A stretch of DNA of 48,817 nt, taken from positions 1 to 48,817 of IMG/VR virus record IMGVR_UViG_3300040811_001562. The stretch is one strand, 5' to 3'. This stretch comes from a virus. The position numbers were made by a program, and so were the translations under genes. Below the pieces are notes generated by a model. That model ran no database searches, was not told the origin of the DNA, and worked only from the letters and a program-made list of their open reading frames with translations. Shown one piece after another: positions 34,007 to 41,315 of the stretch. Within the stretch, counting starts at the first letter, position 1. The number at the start of each line of letters is the position of its first letter.

Positions 34007-34035
34007 TTGACATTTGGGTTCAAATACCTTATATT
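34007..34035 (+). promoter_or_regulatory. early sigma70-like promoter, repeated type
   Basis: TTGACA 34007-34012, a 17-base spacer, TATATT 34030-34035, then ATGTAAGGTTGATAAA, shared with the copy at 34904. AGCTTGACATTTGG upstream is also shared. Confidence 0.88.
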
Positions 34036-34064
34036 ATATATGTAAGGTTGATAAAGGAATGATG

Positions 34065-34202
34065 ATGTACAAAGTGATATACAAAATCTACGGAAAGTAC
34101 TCCCATGTCTATTCATTTGAATCGTATGAACAGGCAAAAAAGTTCTTTCACAAGATCCGCAAATCTCCCAAAGTAACATATGCAGAATTGGATGTATCAT
34201 AA
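34065..34202 (+). CDS. 45-residue hypothetical protein
   Basis: Three consecutive ATGs at 34059, 34062 and 34065; AAAGGA at 34053-34058 best fits the third. MYKVIYKIYGKYSHVYSFES... with alternating strands and one helix, basic. Stop overlaps the next start (TAATG). Confidence 0.65.
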   Translation: MYKVIYKIYGKYSHVYSFESYEQAKKFFHKIRKSPKVTYAELDVS

Positions 34203-34378
34203 TGAATGTGATGTTCGAAGAGTTGGAAATTGGTGCCCCTATCATTACTGATTATGGGTACTGGACAGTGAATGGTGAAGTAACATCTCTTCATACTGAT
34301 GCGGATGGTGACGAATTAGTTACTGTCATGTATGAAGATGGTGCAGTTAAAGTTTATCGTAAAGAGGAAATACAATAA
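34202..34378 (+). CDS. 58-residue hypothetical protein
   Basis: MNVMFEELEIGAPIITDYG..., acidic and beta-rich (a small barrel-like pattern with VTVMYEDGAVKVYRKEE at the end). TAATG overlaps at both ends place it in a tightly coupled early operon behind the promoter at 34007. Confidence 0.65.
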   Translation: MNVMFEELEIGAPIITDYGYWTVNGEVTSLHTDADGDELVTVMYEDGAVKVYRKEEIQ

Positions 34379-34704
34379 TGCAAGTTGCAGTAATACATAC
34401 CGCCTTTGAAGATGCGCCACAAACAGTAGCGTTTGTAGAAGTTGGTGAACGAACAGATACAGAAGCGCTTGAGTATGCGTATCGTTGGACTAACAATGTA
34501 ATGGGTTCTTGGAGTATCAAAGAACAGTTTCTTGGAGGAGAAAAAAATGGAGATTACAATGATGATGTTACTGTCATGGCTCCTCTACATTGGAGTGAAC
34601 GACACCAGACTCACATGGGATTGCGTTCAACCAGTGTTGGTGACCAGATGTTGATGGGTACTACAAAGTACCGTGTTGCTCCAGTTGGATTTGAGGAAAT
34701 CTAA
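34378..34704 (+). CDS. hypothetical early protein
   Basis: 108 residues, no membrane segment. EALEYAYRWTNNVMGSWS and the DDVTVMAPL, TSVGDQM... segments have the look of a conserved family in marine myoviruses, but I cannot name a function. Coupled to the gene before by a TAATG overlap. Confidence 0.65.
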   Translation: MQVAVIHTAFEDAPQTVAFVEVGERTDTEALEYAYRWTNNVMGSWSIKEQFLGGEKNGDYNDDVTVMAPLHWSERHQTHMGLRSTSVGDQMLMGTTKYRVAPVGFEEI

Positions 34705-34706
34705 CT

Positions 34707-34865
34707 GTGGAAATTTTAGAGACAATTTTCTCTATTTTCTTAGTGATTGTCATGGGATTCTTTGCATACATGAGTGCTCATGTTGTTGAAGAGAAAAAAA
34801 GAGGGAAAAGAATCCCTCTTCCATGGGAAAAAGATTTTCGAAAAAAAGATCAAAAAAAATCATAA
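34707..34865 (+). CDS. 52-residue membrane protein with basic tail
   Basis: GTG start at 34707 three bases after the previous gene. One membrane helix (IFSIFLVIVMGFFAYM, about 7-22) then a strongly basic cytoplasmic tail (EEKKRGKRIPLPW...). Stop lies in the following terminator-like region. Likely an inner-membrane early protein. Confidence 0.55.
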   Translation: MEILETIFSIFLVIVMGFFAYMSAHVVEEKKRGKRIPLPWEKDFRKKDQKKS

Positions 34866-34903
34866 GTCATTGATTTTTAACGATTCTTTTTTGAAGAAAA
34901 AGC

Positions 34904-34932
34904 TTGACATTTGGTTCGAAAACCCTTATATT
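34904..34932 (+). promoter_or_regulatory. early sigma70-like promoter, repeated type
   Basis: TTGACA 34904-34909, a 17-base spacer, TATATT 34927-34932, and ATGTAAGGTTGATAAA downstream, as at 34007. The 45 bases upstream (ATAAGTCATTGATTTTT...) match the terminator part of the 33957 cassette but with a weaker stem. Confidence 0.88.
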
Positions 34933-34964
34933 ATACATGTAAGGTTGATAAAAAAGGATTCGTT

Positions 34965-35162
34965 ATGACAGTTACTCCAGAACTCAAATCTTTCATGGAC
35001 GCAGTTTGGACTGCTTCAACAATCTCAGGAAACACGGTTGTTGACCGCCGTGTTAAATTCGGTTCACACCCCGATATTCAATTTACTGTTGAACTCCCTA
35101 ATGGGGAGATCGATTTCGTATCTGCTTTCGACATGTTCGAAAATAATGTGGAGTTTGTATAA
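34965..35162 (+). CDS. 65-residue hypothetical early protein
   Basis: The ATG at 34965 has AAAAAGGA upstream and follows the promoter at 34904; a longer frame would start inside the promoter. MTVTPELKSFMDAVWTA..., soluble, acidic end (FDMFENNVEFV). TAATG overlap with the next gene. Confidence 0.7.
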   Translation: MTVTPELKSFMDAVWTASTISGNTVVDRRVKFGSHPDIQFTVELPNGEIDFVSAFDMFENNVEFV

Positions 35163-35470
35163 TGTTAAGTCAATTACCTTTTGAACGTCAAATGCAATAT
35201 TGGGATGGTGTAAAGGATGCAAATGACTTCACTGCTCGTTGGAGTATTTACGACCATATCAATAGTTGTAATGAAAAGATGCCTCTCAGAGCCAAGACTC
35301 GTTATGTTCTTTATGAAGGACTGGAAGTTAAGGTTGAAGGAAATACTTGGTTAGATTTATATCGTGCTGCCAATGAGGCAGTTGAAAAATCTGGTGATAC
35401 CCATCATATCTTCATTGAAAATTTTGATATGACAGATGATGGAAATTTAGAACTTTTTTGTGGGAGTTAA
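35162..35470 (+). CDS. hypothetical early protein
   Basis: 102 residues, soluble, mixed helix and strand; no motif recognised (MLSQLPFERQMQYWDG..., FIENFDMTDDGNLELF). Coupled to the gene before it. Confidence 0.65.
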   Translation: MLSQLPFERQMQYWDGVKDANDFTARWSIYDHINSCNEKMPLRAKTRYVLYEGLEVKVEGNTWLDLYRAANEAVEKSGDTHHIFIENFDMTDDGNLELFCGS

Positions 35471-35473
35471 TAC

Positions 35474-35683
35474 ATGACTTTTGGTATGTTTGAAGAAGTT
35501 GAGGTTTTAGAAAATGCAATCATTGCATTTAAAGAAGGTGCAAGTGACGAAAAACGCATGGCACTTACTACTCTGGAAAACCTTCTTAATCAAAAATTGG
35601 TAGAGGTAGAAGCATATGATGCTTGGGTTGAAGAACAGTCCCTGATCTATCTTGATGGTATCGGAGAAGGAATGGTGCGATGA
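35474..35683 (+). CDS. small acidic helical protein
   Basis: 69 residues, mostly helical with repeated Glu (LENAIIAFKEGASDEKRMAL, EVEAYDAWVEEQ). No family. Three bases after the previous gene and 4-base ATGA overlap with the next. Confidence 0.65.
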   Translation: MTFGMFEEVEVLENAIIAFKEGASDEKRMALTTLENLLNQKLVEVEAYDAWVEEQSLIYLDGIGEGMVR

Positions 35684-35889
35684 GTATTATCGAAAAAACA
35701 CTAGAAGAAATGGTATACGATGATATCCAAGAATGGATTACTAAGAAGTATAGCCATTTTAATAAAGATCTTTTCGAAGATTACGTCATTGAATATTGGG
35801 AAGATTATTTTTCGTCAAATAGTGAAAAAATGCTTGACAACTTCGACCCAATTCGTTATGATAATAATGAAGACCCGATTGATTACTAG
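35680..35889 (+). CDS. small acidic helical protein
   Basis: 69 residues, acidic, aromatic-rich (EYWEDYFSSNSEKMLDNF). Starts in an ATGA overlap. No motif known; part of the early small-gene run from 34965 to 36438. Confidence 0.65.
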   Translation: MSIIEKTLEEMVYDDIQEWITKKYSHFNKDLFEDYVIEYWEDYFSSNSEKMLDNFDPIRYDNNEDPIDY

Positions 35890-35898
35890 GAGAAAGTT

Positions 35899-36438
35899 AT
35901 GACAGAACTTCAACAATACATCGAAACCGAAAATGCCAAGTGGGTTGCAGAGTGTCAGGCCGATGGTGCAGAGTGGTATACTACCACTGTTACCGATCCT
36001 GCACATTGGGCGGAGATGGGCGTGTTTACTGTTGAAGATTATAAGAGGCATCAAGTAGTTGGTTATATCTCAGATGCACATAAAGATGCATATGGTTTCC
36101 GGCCTCGTGGCTACGACTGGGACGCCATGACTATGGATGAACTTAATCAGTGGGCTGATGAGTTATCCGAAGAGGTTGCTCGTGAAGTTGAGCGTGATGA
36201 GGCTCGTAAGTCTAAGGCTTTGGCCGAGTTTAAATCTCTAGTGCAGAATACAATTGAGATGGGTGCTGGTGATGAAGAAACTGCACTTCGTTGGTTAACT
36301 CAAAGTGAAGAGTTTTATCATTCGCAAGATGTGGAACATTGGGTATACAACCAAGGTATTCTGTTTACAGACTATGGTCGTGAACTGGTAAACCGTCTTC
36401 TCGATGTGGTTTCATATAAGGAATATGATGCCGCATAA
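35899..36438 (+). CDS. conserved phage hypothetical protein
   Basis: 179 residues. The central segment ISDAHKDAYGFRPRGYDW is a motif I recognise from many phage and plasmid hypothetical proteins, without a known function. A helical acidic region with AREVERDEARKSKAL follows. AGGAG precedes the ATG (TAGGAGAAAGTTATG). The last gene of this early run; its stop overlaps a late-type box. Confidence 0.7.
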   Translation: MTELQQYIETENAKWVAECQADGAEWYTTTVTDPAHWAEMGVFTVEDYKRHQVVGYISDAHKDAYGFRPRGYDWDAMTMDELNQWADELSEEVAREVERDEARKSKALAEFKSLVQNTIEMGAGDEETALRWLTQSEEFYHSQDVEHWVYNQGILFTDYGRELVNRLLDVVSYKEYDAA

Positions 36439-36441
36439 ATA
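36434..36441 (+). promoter_or_regulatory. late-type promoter, variant box
   Basis: CATAAATA, the same variant as at 26206, overlapping the stop of the preceding early gene and 36 bases before the secreted protein at 36477 and the hydrolase cluster. Confidence 0.5.
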
Positions 36442-36476
36442 TTAGATGGGTATTCCCCCTACAGAGAGGTATCAAG

Positions 36477-36848
36477 ATGTTCAAAAGAGCAGTATTAGCG
36501 TTACCCCTGCTCTTTATGACAGCAGGGATTGCAAACGGACAAGAGATTCAACCAACACCGAGGCCAACACCAACACCATTAGTAACCATGCAATCTTGTG
36601 ATACTGAATCAAATTATCTATTCGAATTGGTTCAAAACAAATATGGAGAACTCCCACTAGGTAGTTCAATATCAACTATAAGACTATTAAATGGACAGTG
36701 GATTAAAGTTGAGACTTTTTGGTTAATGAATCCAGAGAAAGGTTCATATAGTGTTATTGCGGTATTTCCAAATGGATATGGTTGTCTCATACTAAATGGT
36801 AATAATTTTGTGCCATATAAAAATGTAAAGAAGGGAGACCCTAGTTAA
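36477..36848 (+). CDS. secreted hypothetical protein
   Basis: 123 residues with a Sec signal peptide (AVLALPLLFMTAGIANG), a short Pro/Thr linker (QPTPRPTPTPL), and a globular domain with two Cys (MQSCDTES, GYGCLIL) likely disulfide-bonded in the periplasm. It is upstream of the cell-wall hydrolase and shares its late-type promoter, so a lysis or periplasmic role is possible. Confidence 0.7.
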   Translation: MFKRAVLALPLLFMTAGIANGQEIQPTPRPTPTPLVTMQSCDTESNYLFELVQNKYGELPLGSSISTIRLLNGQWIKVETFWLMNPEKGSYSVIAVFPNGYGCLILNGNNFVPYKNVKKGDPS

Positions 36849-37081
36849 TGGTTGACAATATCCGGCGAGAATCTTATTGGGATTATATGGGCCGCCGTCT
36901 TAGAGAAGAACGGGCGAAAGAAGAAGAGTTGAAGTCAGTACAATTAGAAGAAGACGATGAAGGAAACCTTGTACTGCCCCTACCTACTGAATTACTAAAT
37001 CAGATGGGTTGGGATATTGGTGATGATTTAATATGGGAAGAGGCACATCATGGCGCTTACACAATTCGGAAGAAAAATTAA
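36848..37081 (+). CDS. AbrB/MazE-like small protein
   Basis: 77 residues. N-terminal charged helix (RRESYWDYMGRRLREERAKE), then GNLVLPLPTELLNQMGWDIGD, the swapped-hairpin pattern of AbrB/MazE proteins (V.LP.ELL..LG...GD.L). Could bind DNA or be an antitoxin relic; no toxin partner is seen. It shares one base with the gene before and overlaps the hydrolase by 32 bases. Confidence 0.65.
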   Translation: MVDNIRRESYWDYMGRRLREERAKEEELKSVQLEEDDEGNLVLPLPTELLNQMGWDIGDDLIWEEAHHGAYTIRKKN

Positions 37082-37616
37082 AAATACTGCAACTATTGCA
37101 TTAAATGGACTTATAGTTGTTAGTATGCTCTCAGTCGCATCCGCAGCGACACACATGGACGAAAAAACAGAGATGACTGTTGATGATATTGCATCCATTG
37201 AGTGTCTTGCACTTAATATATATTGGGAAACACGGGCAGTTTCACTCGCTGATGCAATGGCTGTCAGTGATGTTGTCCAAAACAGAGTAAATCATAAACA
37301 TTTTCCAGAGACAATTTGTGATGTTATTTATCAAGGTGAAAAAAAACCATCTTGGAAAAATCCTGATAAAATGGTAATGGTTCGAAATCGTTGTCAGTTC
37401 TCTTGGTATTGTGATGGAAAATCTGATGTTCCAAGTGATATCACTGCATGGGATCGCTCTAGAAAATTTGCAAGAGATTTTTATCTTGGTTCATATCGTG
37501 GATTGACTGAGGGTGCGACTCACTATCACGCTACCTATGTGAAACCATATTGGTCAACTAAAAAAGATCGTATTGGACGTATTGGTTCTCATATATTTTA
37601 TCGGGCAAAATGGTAA
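37050..37616 (+). CDS. SleB-type cell-wall hydrolase, secreted endolysin
   Basis: 188 residues. Sec signal peptide with cleavage near SVASA (residue 32), then the Hydrolase_2/SleB domain: IYWETRAVSLADAMAVSDVV with the catalytic Glu, NRVNHKHFPETICDVIYQG, CQFSWYCDG, and GATHYHATYVKPYWS. It cleaves peptidoglycan glycan strands. A signal peptide means export through Sec, which makes this the best endolysin candidate here. It starts within the AbrB-like gene. Confidence 0.88.
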   Translation: MALTQFGRKIKNTATIALNGLIVVSMLSVASAATHMDEKTEMTVDDIASIECLALNIYWETRAVSLADAMAVSDVVQNRVNHKHFPETICDVIYQGEKKPSWKNPDKMVMVRNRCQFSWYCDGKSDVPSDITAWDRSRKFARDFYLGSYRGLTEGATHYHATYVKPYWSTKKDRIGRIGSHIFYRAKW

Positions 37617-37639
37617 TAAATATGAATGAGGAGACTAGT

Positions 37640-37897
37640 ATGGAATTTAGAGTCGATAACATACCAAAAAAATATCATGGTATAATGGACGAATTGTGGA
37701 GTTGTACATCACAACCTGAATTACAAATATATTTGACTTCATGTTCGCCGGAAAAAAGACAAATTGCGGAAACTCTGATGGAGTTAGTTAGGATAGAAAT
37801 ATTAGATAACCATTTTGAAAAAAATAGAGATCGGTTAATAGATCCCAATGAATTTAATGATATGATGAATCGGATTACGAGTAAGAATAAGAATTAA
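37640..37897 (+). CDS. small hypothetical protein
   Basis: 85 residues from ATG 37640, which has GAGGAG upstream; earlier in-frame ATGs at 37610 and 37622 have no such site. MEFRVDNIPKKYHGIMDEL..., helical with two Cys (WSCTSQP, LTSCSPE). Followed at once by a terminator. Confidence 0.65.
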   Translation: MEFRVDNIPKKYHGIMDELWSCTSQPELQIYLTSCSPEKRQIAETLMELVRIEILDNHFEKNRDRLIDPNEFNDMMNRITSKNKN

Positions 37898-37901
37898 AGA
37901 C

Positions 37902-37937
37902 AAAGGGATGTAGAGAAAATCTTGCATCCCTTTTTTT
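37902..37937 (+). terminator. rho-independent terminator
   Basis: Stem AAAGGGATG (37902-37910) / CATCCCTTT (37925-37933) followed by a T run to 37937. Confidence 0.88.
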
Positions 37938-37971
37938 ATGCACAATGTGCAGTTTATACAGGGAGAAAAAA

Positions 37972-38196
37972 ATGAAAACACGAAAAATATCTACCTATTA
38001 CGCTGATAATCAAAAAGGATATGCAGAAGTGCATATCGATTTTGTACAAAATATCAATCTTATCAAATATTTTGACAATGAAGGATTGTTATTTTTCACA
38101 GAAGATTTTCCGCAAAAATCTATAAACTATGTAGAGGATGCTGCAGAAAATTGGGCACTTGGAATTAAAAAACTTGGAGAAGAATTAAATGTATAA
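37972..38196 (+). CDS. 74-residue hypothetical protein
   Basis: The ATG at 37972 follows GGGAG; MKTRKISTYYADNQKGYAEV... is soluble with aromatic-rich strands and a terminal helix (AAENWALGIKKL). Overlaps the next gene by 8 bases. Confidence 0.65.
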   Translation: MKTRKISTYYADNQKGYAEVHIDFVQNINLIKYFDNEGLLFFTEDFPQKSINYVEDAAENWALGIKKLGEELNV

Positions 38197-38545
38197 ACTA
38201 AAAGATAGAGCTGGTGTTGCAAGAAGGGCAAAAAAACATGGATTGCATAACACTAAACGCAGAAAACATCGGCTTGCGTTAAAAGTTGCTGAAAACAACC
38301 AAAAATTGCAAGAAAGGCGGATTAGAAAAATGATCGCTCATGCAATGAGAACTCAGGGAATGCAAATGGCACCGCAACCATCCGCTAAAATTAATATGGT
38401 GAAAACTGACGGTTCTGAGACACAAATTGAAAAGGAAGTATTTGTCAATCCAGAAAACCTTGACGAAACTATAGTGGAAGATGCTGAAGTTGTTGTTGAT
38501 GAGGATGCACAAGATCCAGAAAAGTATCCAGAAAATGGTATGTAA
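38189..38545 (+). CDS. bipolar basic/acidic protein
   Basis: 118 residues: the first half is strongly basic (RRAKKHGLHNTKRRKHRLAL, ERRIRKM), the second half strongly acidic (EDAEVVVDEDAQDPEKYPE). Nucleic-acid binding by the basic half is plausible. Stop overlaps the oxygenase start (TAATG). Confidence 0.65.
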   Translation: MYKLKDRAGVARRAKKHGLHNTKRRKHRLALKVAENNQKLQERRIRKMIAHAMRTQGMQMAPQPSAKINMVKTDGSETQIEKEVFVNPENLDETIVEDAEVVVDEDAQDPEKYPENGM

Positions 38546-39171
38546 TGAAACAACAATCTGTAAAGGATCTGTTAAACATCTATGAAGGTTTTCAGTTCTT
38601 AGAAAATACTCCAGTTTTTGTTGGTAAACTTCCAACTGCGATACACCAAGAATTACTGGAGTGGACTGAACATTGTAGAAAGTTTAAAGATCATGAGTTA
38701 AGTATATTATTAGAACATGTTAATGCTGGACTAAACAGTTATCAAATTAGTGTTCCTAAACATTTACAGGAGTCTTCTTTTACACAGGCATATTTGATTA
38801 CACTTGGAAAGTTGTATATTGCAAAAACATTTCCACCATTACTAAAAAAGAGTATGGGAGAAAGGTTAGAAATTTTACGCCATAGAGTTTCTTTTTATGG
38901 AACTCAAGATCATTATGATTGGGGCATTTGGATTAATTATGCAAATACTGGTGACATAAATCCGATGCATACTCATGTTGGACAACTATCTGGTGTTCTA
39001 TATGTAAAAAATACTGAAGCTTCACCAACAAATTTTAATAATGAGGTTCAGTATAACGGTAAAGATGGTTATGTTGCAATCTTCCCCGCTGATTATGAAC
39101 ATGGGGTTGCAGAACATACTGGTGATGAAAGAATAACAATGTCGTTTAATTTAAGGGCCATGTTACAATAA
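38545..39171 (+). CDS. putative 2OG-Fe(II) oxygenase
   Basis: 208 residues. WINYANTGDINPMHTHVGQL and SGVLYV around H142/H144, FPADYEHGVAEHTGDERITMSFNL with H186 and R196: the HxH/HxD...H...R pattern of the small phage 2OG-oxygenase family (NPxHxHxxxLSGxxYV). Better conserved than the second copy at 11224. It would hydroxylate an amino acid or nucleobase using 2-oxoglutarate, Fe(II) and O2; substrate unknown. TAATG overlaps on both sides. Confidence 0.8.
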   Translation: MKQQSVKDLLNIYEGFQFLENTPVFVGKLPTAIHQELLEWTEHCRKFKDHELSILLEHVNAGLNSYQISVPKHLQESSFTQAYLITLGKLYIAKTFPPLLKKSMGERLEILRHRVSFYGTQDHYDWGIWINYANTGDINPMHTHVGQLSGVLYVKNTEASPTNFNNEVQYNGKDGYVAIFPADYEHGVAEHTGDERITMSFNLRAMLQ

Positions 39172-39683
39172 TGTTATCAGCAACTCAAATAGAGGATATG
39201 GTAGAACTGTTATCCACCCTAGATAATCGAACAAAGATATATCTAGGGTGTGACAGTGTTCGTTTTCTTACTAAAAAAGGAAAGAAAAAGGCCAGATACG
39301 CTGCAGTGTGTATTGTCCATATGAATGGAAACAGTGGTTGTCGGATATTCTCTAATATATCATATGAAGATGATTATGATTTAAAGAAAGACAGACCTAA
39401 AATGAGAATGTTAAACGAAGTGAGAAAGGTATGTGAATTATATACACAAGTAATACCTTTTATCGATGAGTTTGATATTGAAATACATTTGGACATTAAT
39501 ACAAATCCACAACATGGTTCTAATTGTGCTGCATCAGAGGCGGCGGGTTATGTTCTTGGTATGACTGGTATTGAACCAAAGTTAAAACCAAATAGTTGGG
39601 CTGCATCTTTTGGTGCAGATGGTGTAGTAAATGGTAAGAGTAGAACAGACACACCAGAATGGGCATACGAAAGAATTTTATAA
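39171..39683 (+). CDS. YkuK-like (DUF458) RNase H-fold protein
   Basis: 170 residues. IYLGCDSVRF (first acidic strand), ARYAAVCIVHMNGNSGCRIF, EIHLDINTNPQHGSN and GIEPKLKPNSWAASFGADG follow the YkuK/DUF458 RNase H-like plan, with Asp residues where metal would bind. Nuclease activity is unproven. Shares one base with the oxygenase gene and is followed by an early promoter. Confidence 0.75.
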   Translation: MLSATQIEDMVELLSTLDNRTKIYLGCDSVRFLTKKGKKKARYAAVCIVHMNGNSGCRIFSNISYEDDYDLKKDRPKMRMLNEVRKVCELYTQVIPFIDEFDIEIHLDINTNPQHGSNCAASEAAGYVLGMTGIEPKLKPNSWAASFGADGVVNGKSRTDTPEWAYERIL

Positions 39684-39690
39684 AAACATA

Positions 39691-39719
39691 TTGACATTAC
39701 ATAATGTTTAGTGTAATAT
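39691..39719 (+). promoter_or_regulatory. early sigma70-like promoter
   Basis: TTGACA 39691-39696, a 17-base spacer, TAATAT 39714-39719; drives the cupin gene at 39748. Confidence 0.82.
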
Positions 39720-39747
39720 AAACGTAAGATTTGAATTGGAGACTTAA

Positions 39748-40188
39748 GTGTTCGGTAGGAAAAGAATTATCTATGACAGAGATGGTATTACACCATATAT
39801 GCATCGCTGGCATTTGTTGTTTAGAGATAAAGTAGATAATTTTTCAAAGGGAAGAAAAGTTCCTTTTAACGCTTATCTACACAAAATAGTTTTATCCGAT
39901 GAACCAGTTTTTCATGACCATCCATGGGATTATTTTACCATCATCCTAAAAGGTGGTTATTGGGAACACACTCCAGAAGGTAAGTTTTGGAGAGGGCCTG
40001 GACATATGAGATTTTCAAAGGCAGGAAGTCTGCACTATTTGGAAATTCCTCAAGGTGGTTCGGCATGGACACTGTTCTTTCGATTTGGTAAGAAGAAAGA
40101 ATGGGGATTTATCAAAGATGGTGAATGGGTTCACTATCAAACTTATCTAAAAGAGAGAATGCAAACCCAATCAAGATTAAATACTTAA
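39748..40188 (+). CDS. cupin-like protein
   Basis: 146 residues from GTG 39748 with GGAG upstream. HDHPWDYFTIILKGGYWEHT, RGPGHMRF and GSLHYLEIPQGGSAWTLFF form the two cupin motifs, with His and possibly Glu ligands for a metal. Single-domain cupins of this type are common in marine phages. The reaction is unknown. Confidence 0.75.
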   Translation: MFGRKRIIYDRDGITPYMHRWHLLFRDKVDNFSKGRKVPFNAYLHKIVLSDEPVFHDHPWDYFTIILKGGYWEHTPEGKFWRGPGHMRFSKAGSLHYLEIPQGGSAWTLFFRFGKKKEWGFIKDGEWVHYQTYLKERMQTQSRLNT

Positions 40189-40199
40189 AGGAAACTAAA

Positions 40200-40475
40200 A
40201 TGAGTTATGAAAAAAATCAAATTATCACTGTAGTGACACCTGTTGGTGAGTTTATTGGACGATTAGTTGAAGATGATGCCACTGGTATTACTCTTAGTAA
40301 TCCCAGAATGATTGTGTTTGGTGAAAATCAAAACATGGGGTTCGCACATGGTATTGCTGCAACTGGTATTTCAGACCCTAAAGAAATGAAAATTCGTCAT
40401 GCCGTATTCATTACAGAAGCGAATGAAGATGTCCAAAAGGCGTGGACAGAACAGACTAGTGGATTGATTGTATAA
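40200..40475 (+). CDS. Sm-like (LSM-fold-like) hypothetical protein
   Basis: 91 residues from ATG 40200 (AAGGAAACTAAAATG). ITVVTPVGEFIGRLVEDDA, TGITLSNPRMIV reads like an Sm/LSM barrel (strand-G-strand-loop-LxNP), which could bind RNA. The call rests on the pattern only. TAATG overlap with the next gene. Confidence 0.6.
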   Translation: MSYEKNQIITVVTPVGEFIGRLVEDDATGITLSNPRMIVFGENQNMGFAHGIAATGISDPKEMKIRHAVFITEANEDVQKAWTEQTSGLIV

Positions 40476-40618
40476 TGTCGAATGAGGAAGCAGAATTAGA
40501 ATATAAAAAATTTCTACTGATGTTTCCTCATCATCCAAATCCTGTACATTATCCAAAAAGTTTTGCATACTATGTAAAACTGTACAAATTTCTAAAAGGT
40601 AAAGAAAATGTCAAATGA
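40475..40618 (+). CDS. 47-residue hypothetical protein
   Basis: MSNEEAELEYKKFLLMFPHH... aromatic-rich, basic C-terminus. Starts in a TAATG overlap and overlaps the next gene by 11 bases. No family recognised. Confidence 0.6.
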   Translation: MSNEEAELEYKKFLLMFPHHPNPVHYPKSFAYYVKLYKFLKGKENVK

Positions 40619-40817
40619 TAATAGATATGTTGTTATGATTAATCCTTCTGATAGAGAGGATACTTGGATGTATATAACCGAAGATACTGGCAGATGTGAC
40701 TTTAACATGGTGCCTGTAATATTTGACTCATATGATGATGCTGAATCGTATGTTGTCAGTCTTGGACTTGCTGGTGGAACAGTAAAGTCTAAAATAATTC
40801 AGTATATTAATGAATAA
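40608..40817 (+). CDS. 69-residue hypothetical protein
   Basis: MSNDNRYVVMINPSDREDTW..., an alpha/beta pattern with DSYDDAESYVVSLGL near the end. AGGTAAAG precedes the ATG. Ends just before an early promoter. Confidence 0.65.
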   Translation: MSNDNRYVVMINPSDREDTWMYITEDTGRCDFNMVPVIFDSYDDAESYVVSLGLAGGTVKSKIIQYINE

Positions 40818-40822
40818 ACTTC

Positions 40823-40852
40823 TTGACAAAGAGTGTTTTTTTGTGTTATACT
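40823..40852 (+). promoter_or_regulatory. early sigma70-like promoter
   Basis: TTGACA 40823-40828, an 18-base spacer, TATACT 40847-40852; upstream of the winged-helix gene at 40912. Confidence 0.82.
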
Positions 40853-40911
40853 GTCTATAACAGTTAATCACTAACTGTATTTCTTAAACTAAAACATGGA
40901 GAATGTAAAAC

Positions 40912-41184
40912 ATGGCTAATGCAAATGTTGTGACAAAACAAGATCGAGTCCTTGAGGCTCTTCGTAGTAATGATAAAGGTTTGACTGCTGCTCAGATTGA
41001 AAACCAATTCAAGGTTGGAAATGCTCGTGCAACAGTATCTAGCCTTCGTATGAAGGGTTTTGCAATTTTTGCAAACCAGCACACTGATACTAAGGGACGC
41101 ACTAAGACTTTCTATCGTCTTGGTACTCCACCTCGTTCAGTTGTTGCTGCTGGTTATAGGGCATTGGCTGCACAAGCTGCATAA
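40912..41184 (+). CDS. winged-helix DNA-binding protein
   Basis: 90 residues. Helix-turn-helix at about 24-48 (LTAAQIENQFKVGNARATVS, then SLRMKG), followed by a wing (FANQHTDTKGRTKTFYRLG) and an Ala-rich tail. This small winged-helix protein is a recurrent marine T4-like phage family; a transcription regulator role is inferred. GGAG lies upstream in ATGGAGAATGTAAAACATG. Confidence 0.78.
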   Translation: MANANVVTKQDRVLEALRSNDKGLTAAQIENQFKVGNARATVSSLRMKGFAIFANQHTDTKGRTKTFYRLGTPPRSVVAAGYRALAAQAA

Positions 41185-41197
41185 TAATAAAAAACTA

Positions 41198-41216
41198 GGG
41201 GGGTGCAATGCCCCCC
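41198..41216. terminator. GC-rich stem-loop, possible terminator
   Basis: GGGGGG (41198-41203) / CCCCCC (41211-41216) with loop TGCAATG. No clear T run follows (ACACTTTGAG); an A run precedes it, so it could stop transcription from the opposite strand poorly. The following 100 bases to 41315 hold no gene, only the GGAG site of the next gene. Confidence 0.6.
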
Positions 41217-41315
41217 ACACTTTGAGTCGATAAACTTGGTAACGACCTAAAAAAATATCCAAGTATTTGGACAGTCTATCGAATATCGAAGACGCTTATT
41301 AAAAAGGAGAATGCG

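Noticed and set aside
34774-34968. 64-residue Lys-rich frame
   Set aside because: It runs through the promoter at 34904 and overlaps the better-supported 52-residue gene; Lys runs reflect AT-rich DNA.
36848-37081. Toxin-antitoxin system around the AbrB/MazE-like protein
   Set aside because: No toxin-like neighbour is present; the next gene is a cell-wall hydrolase.
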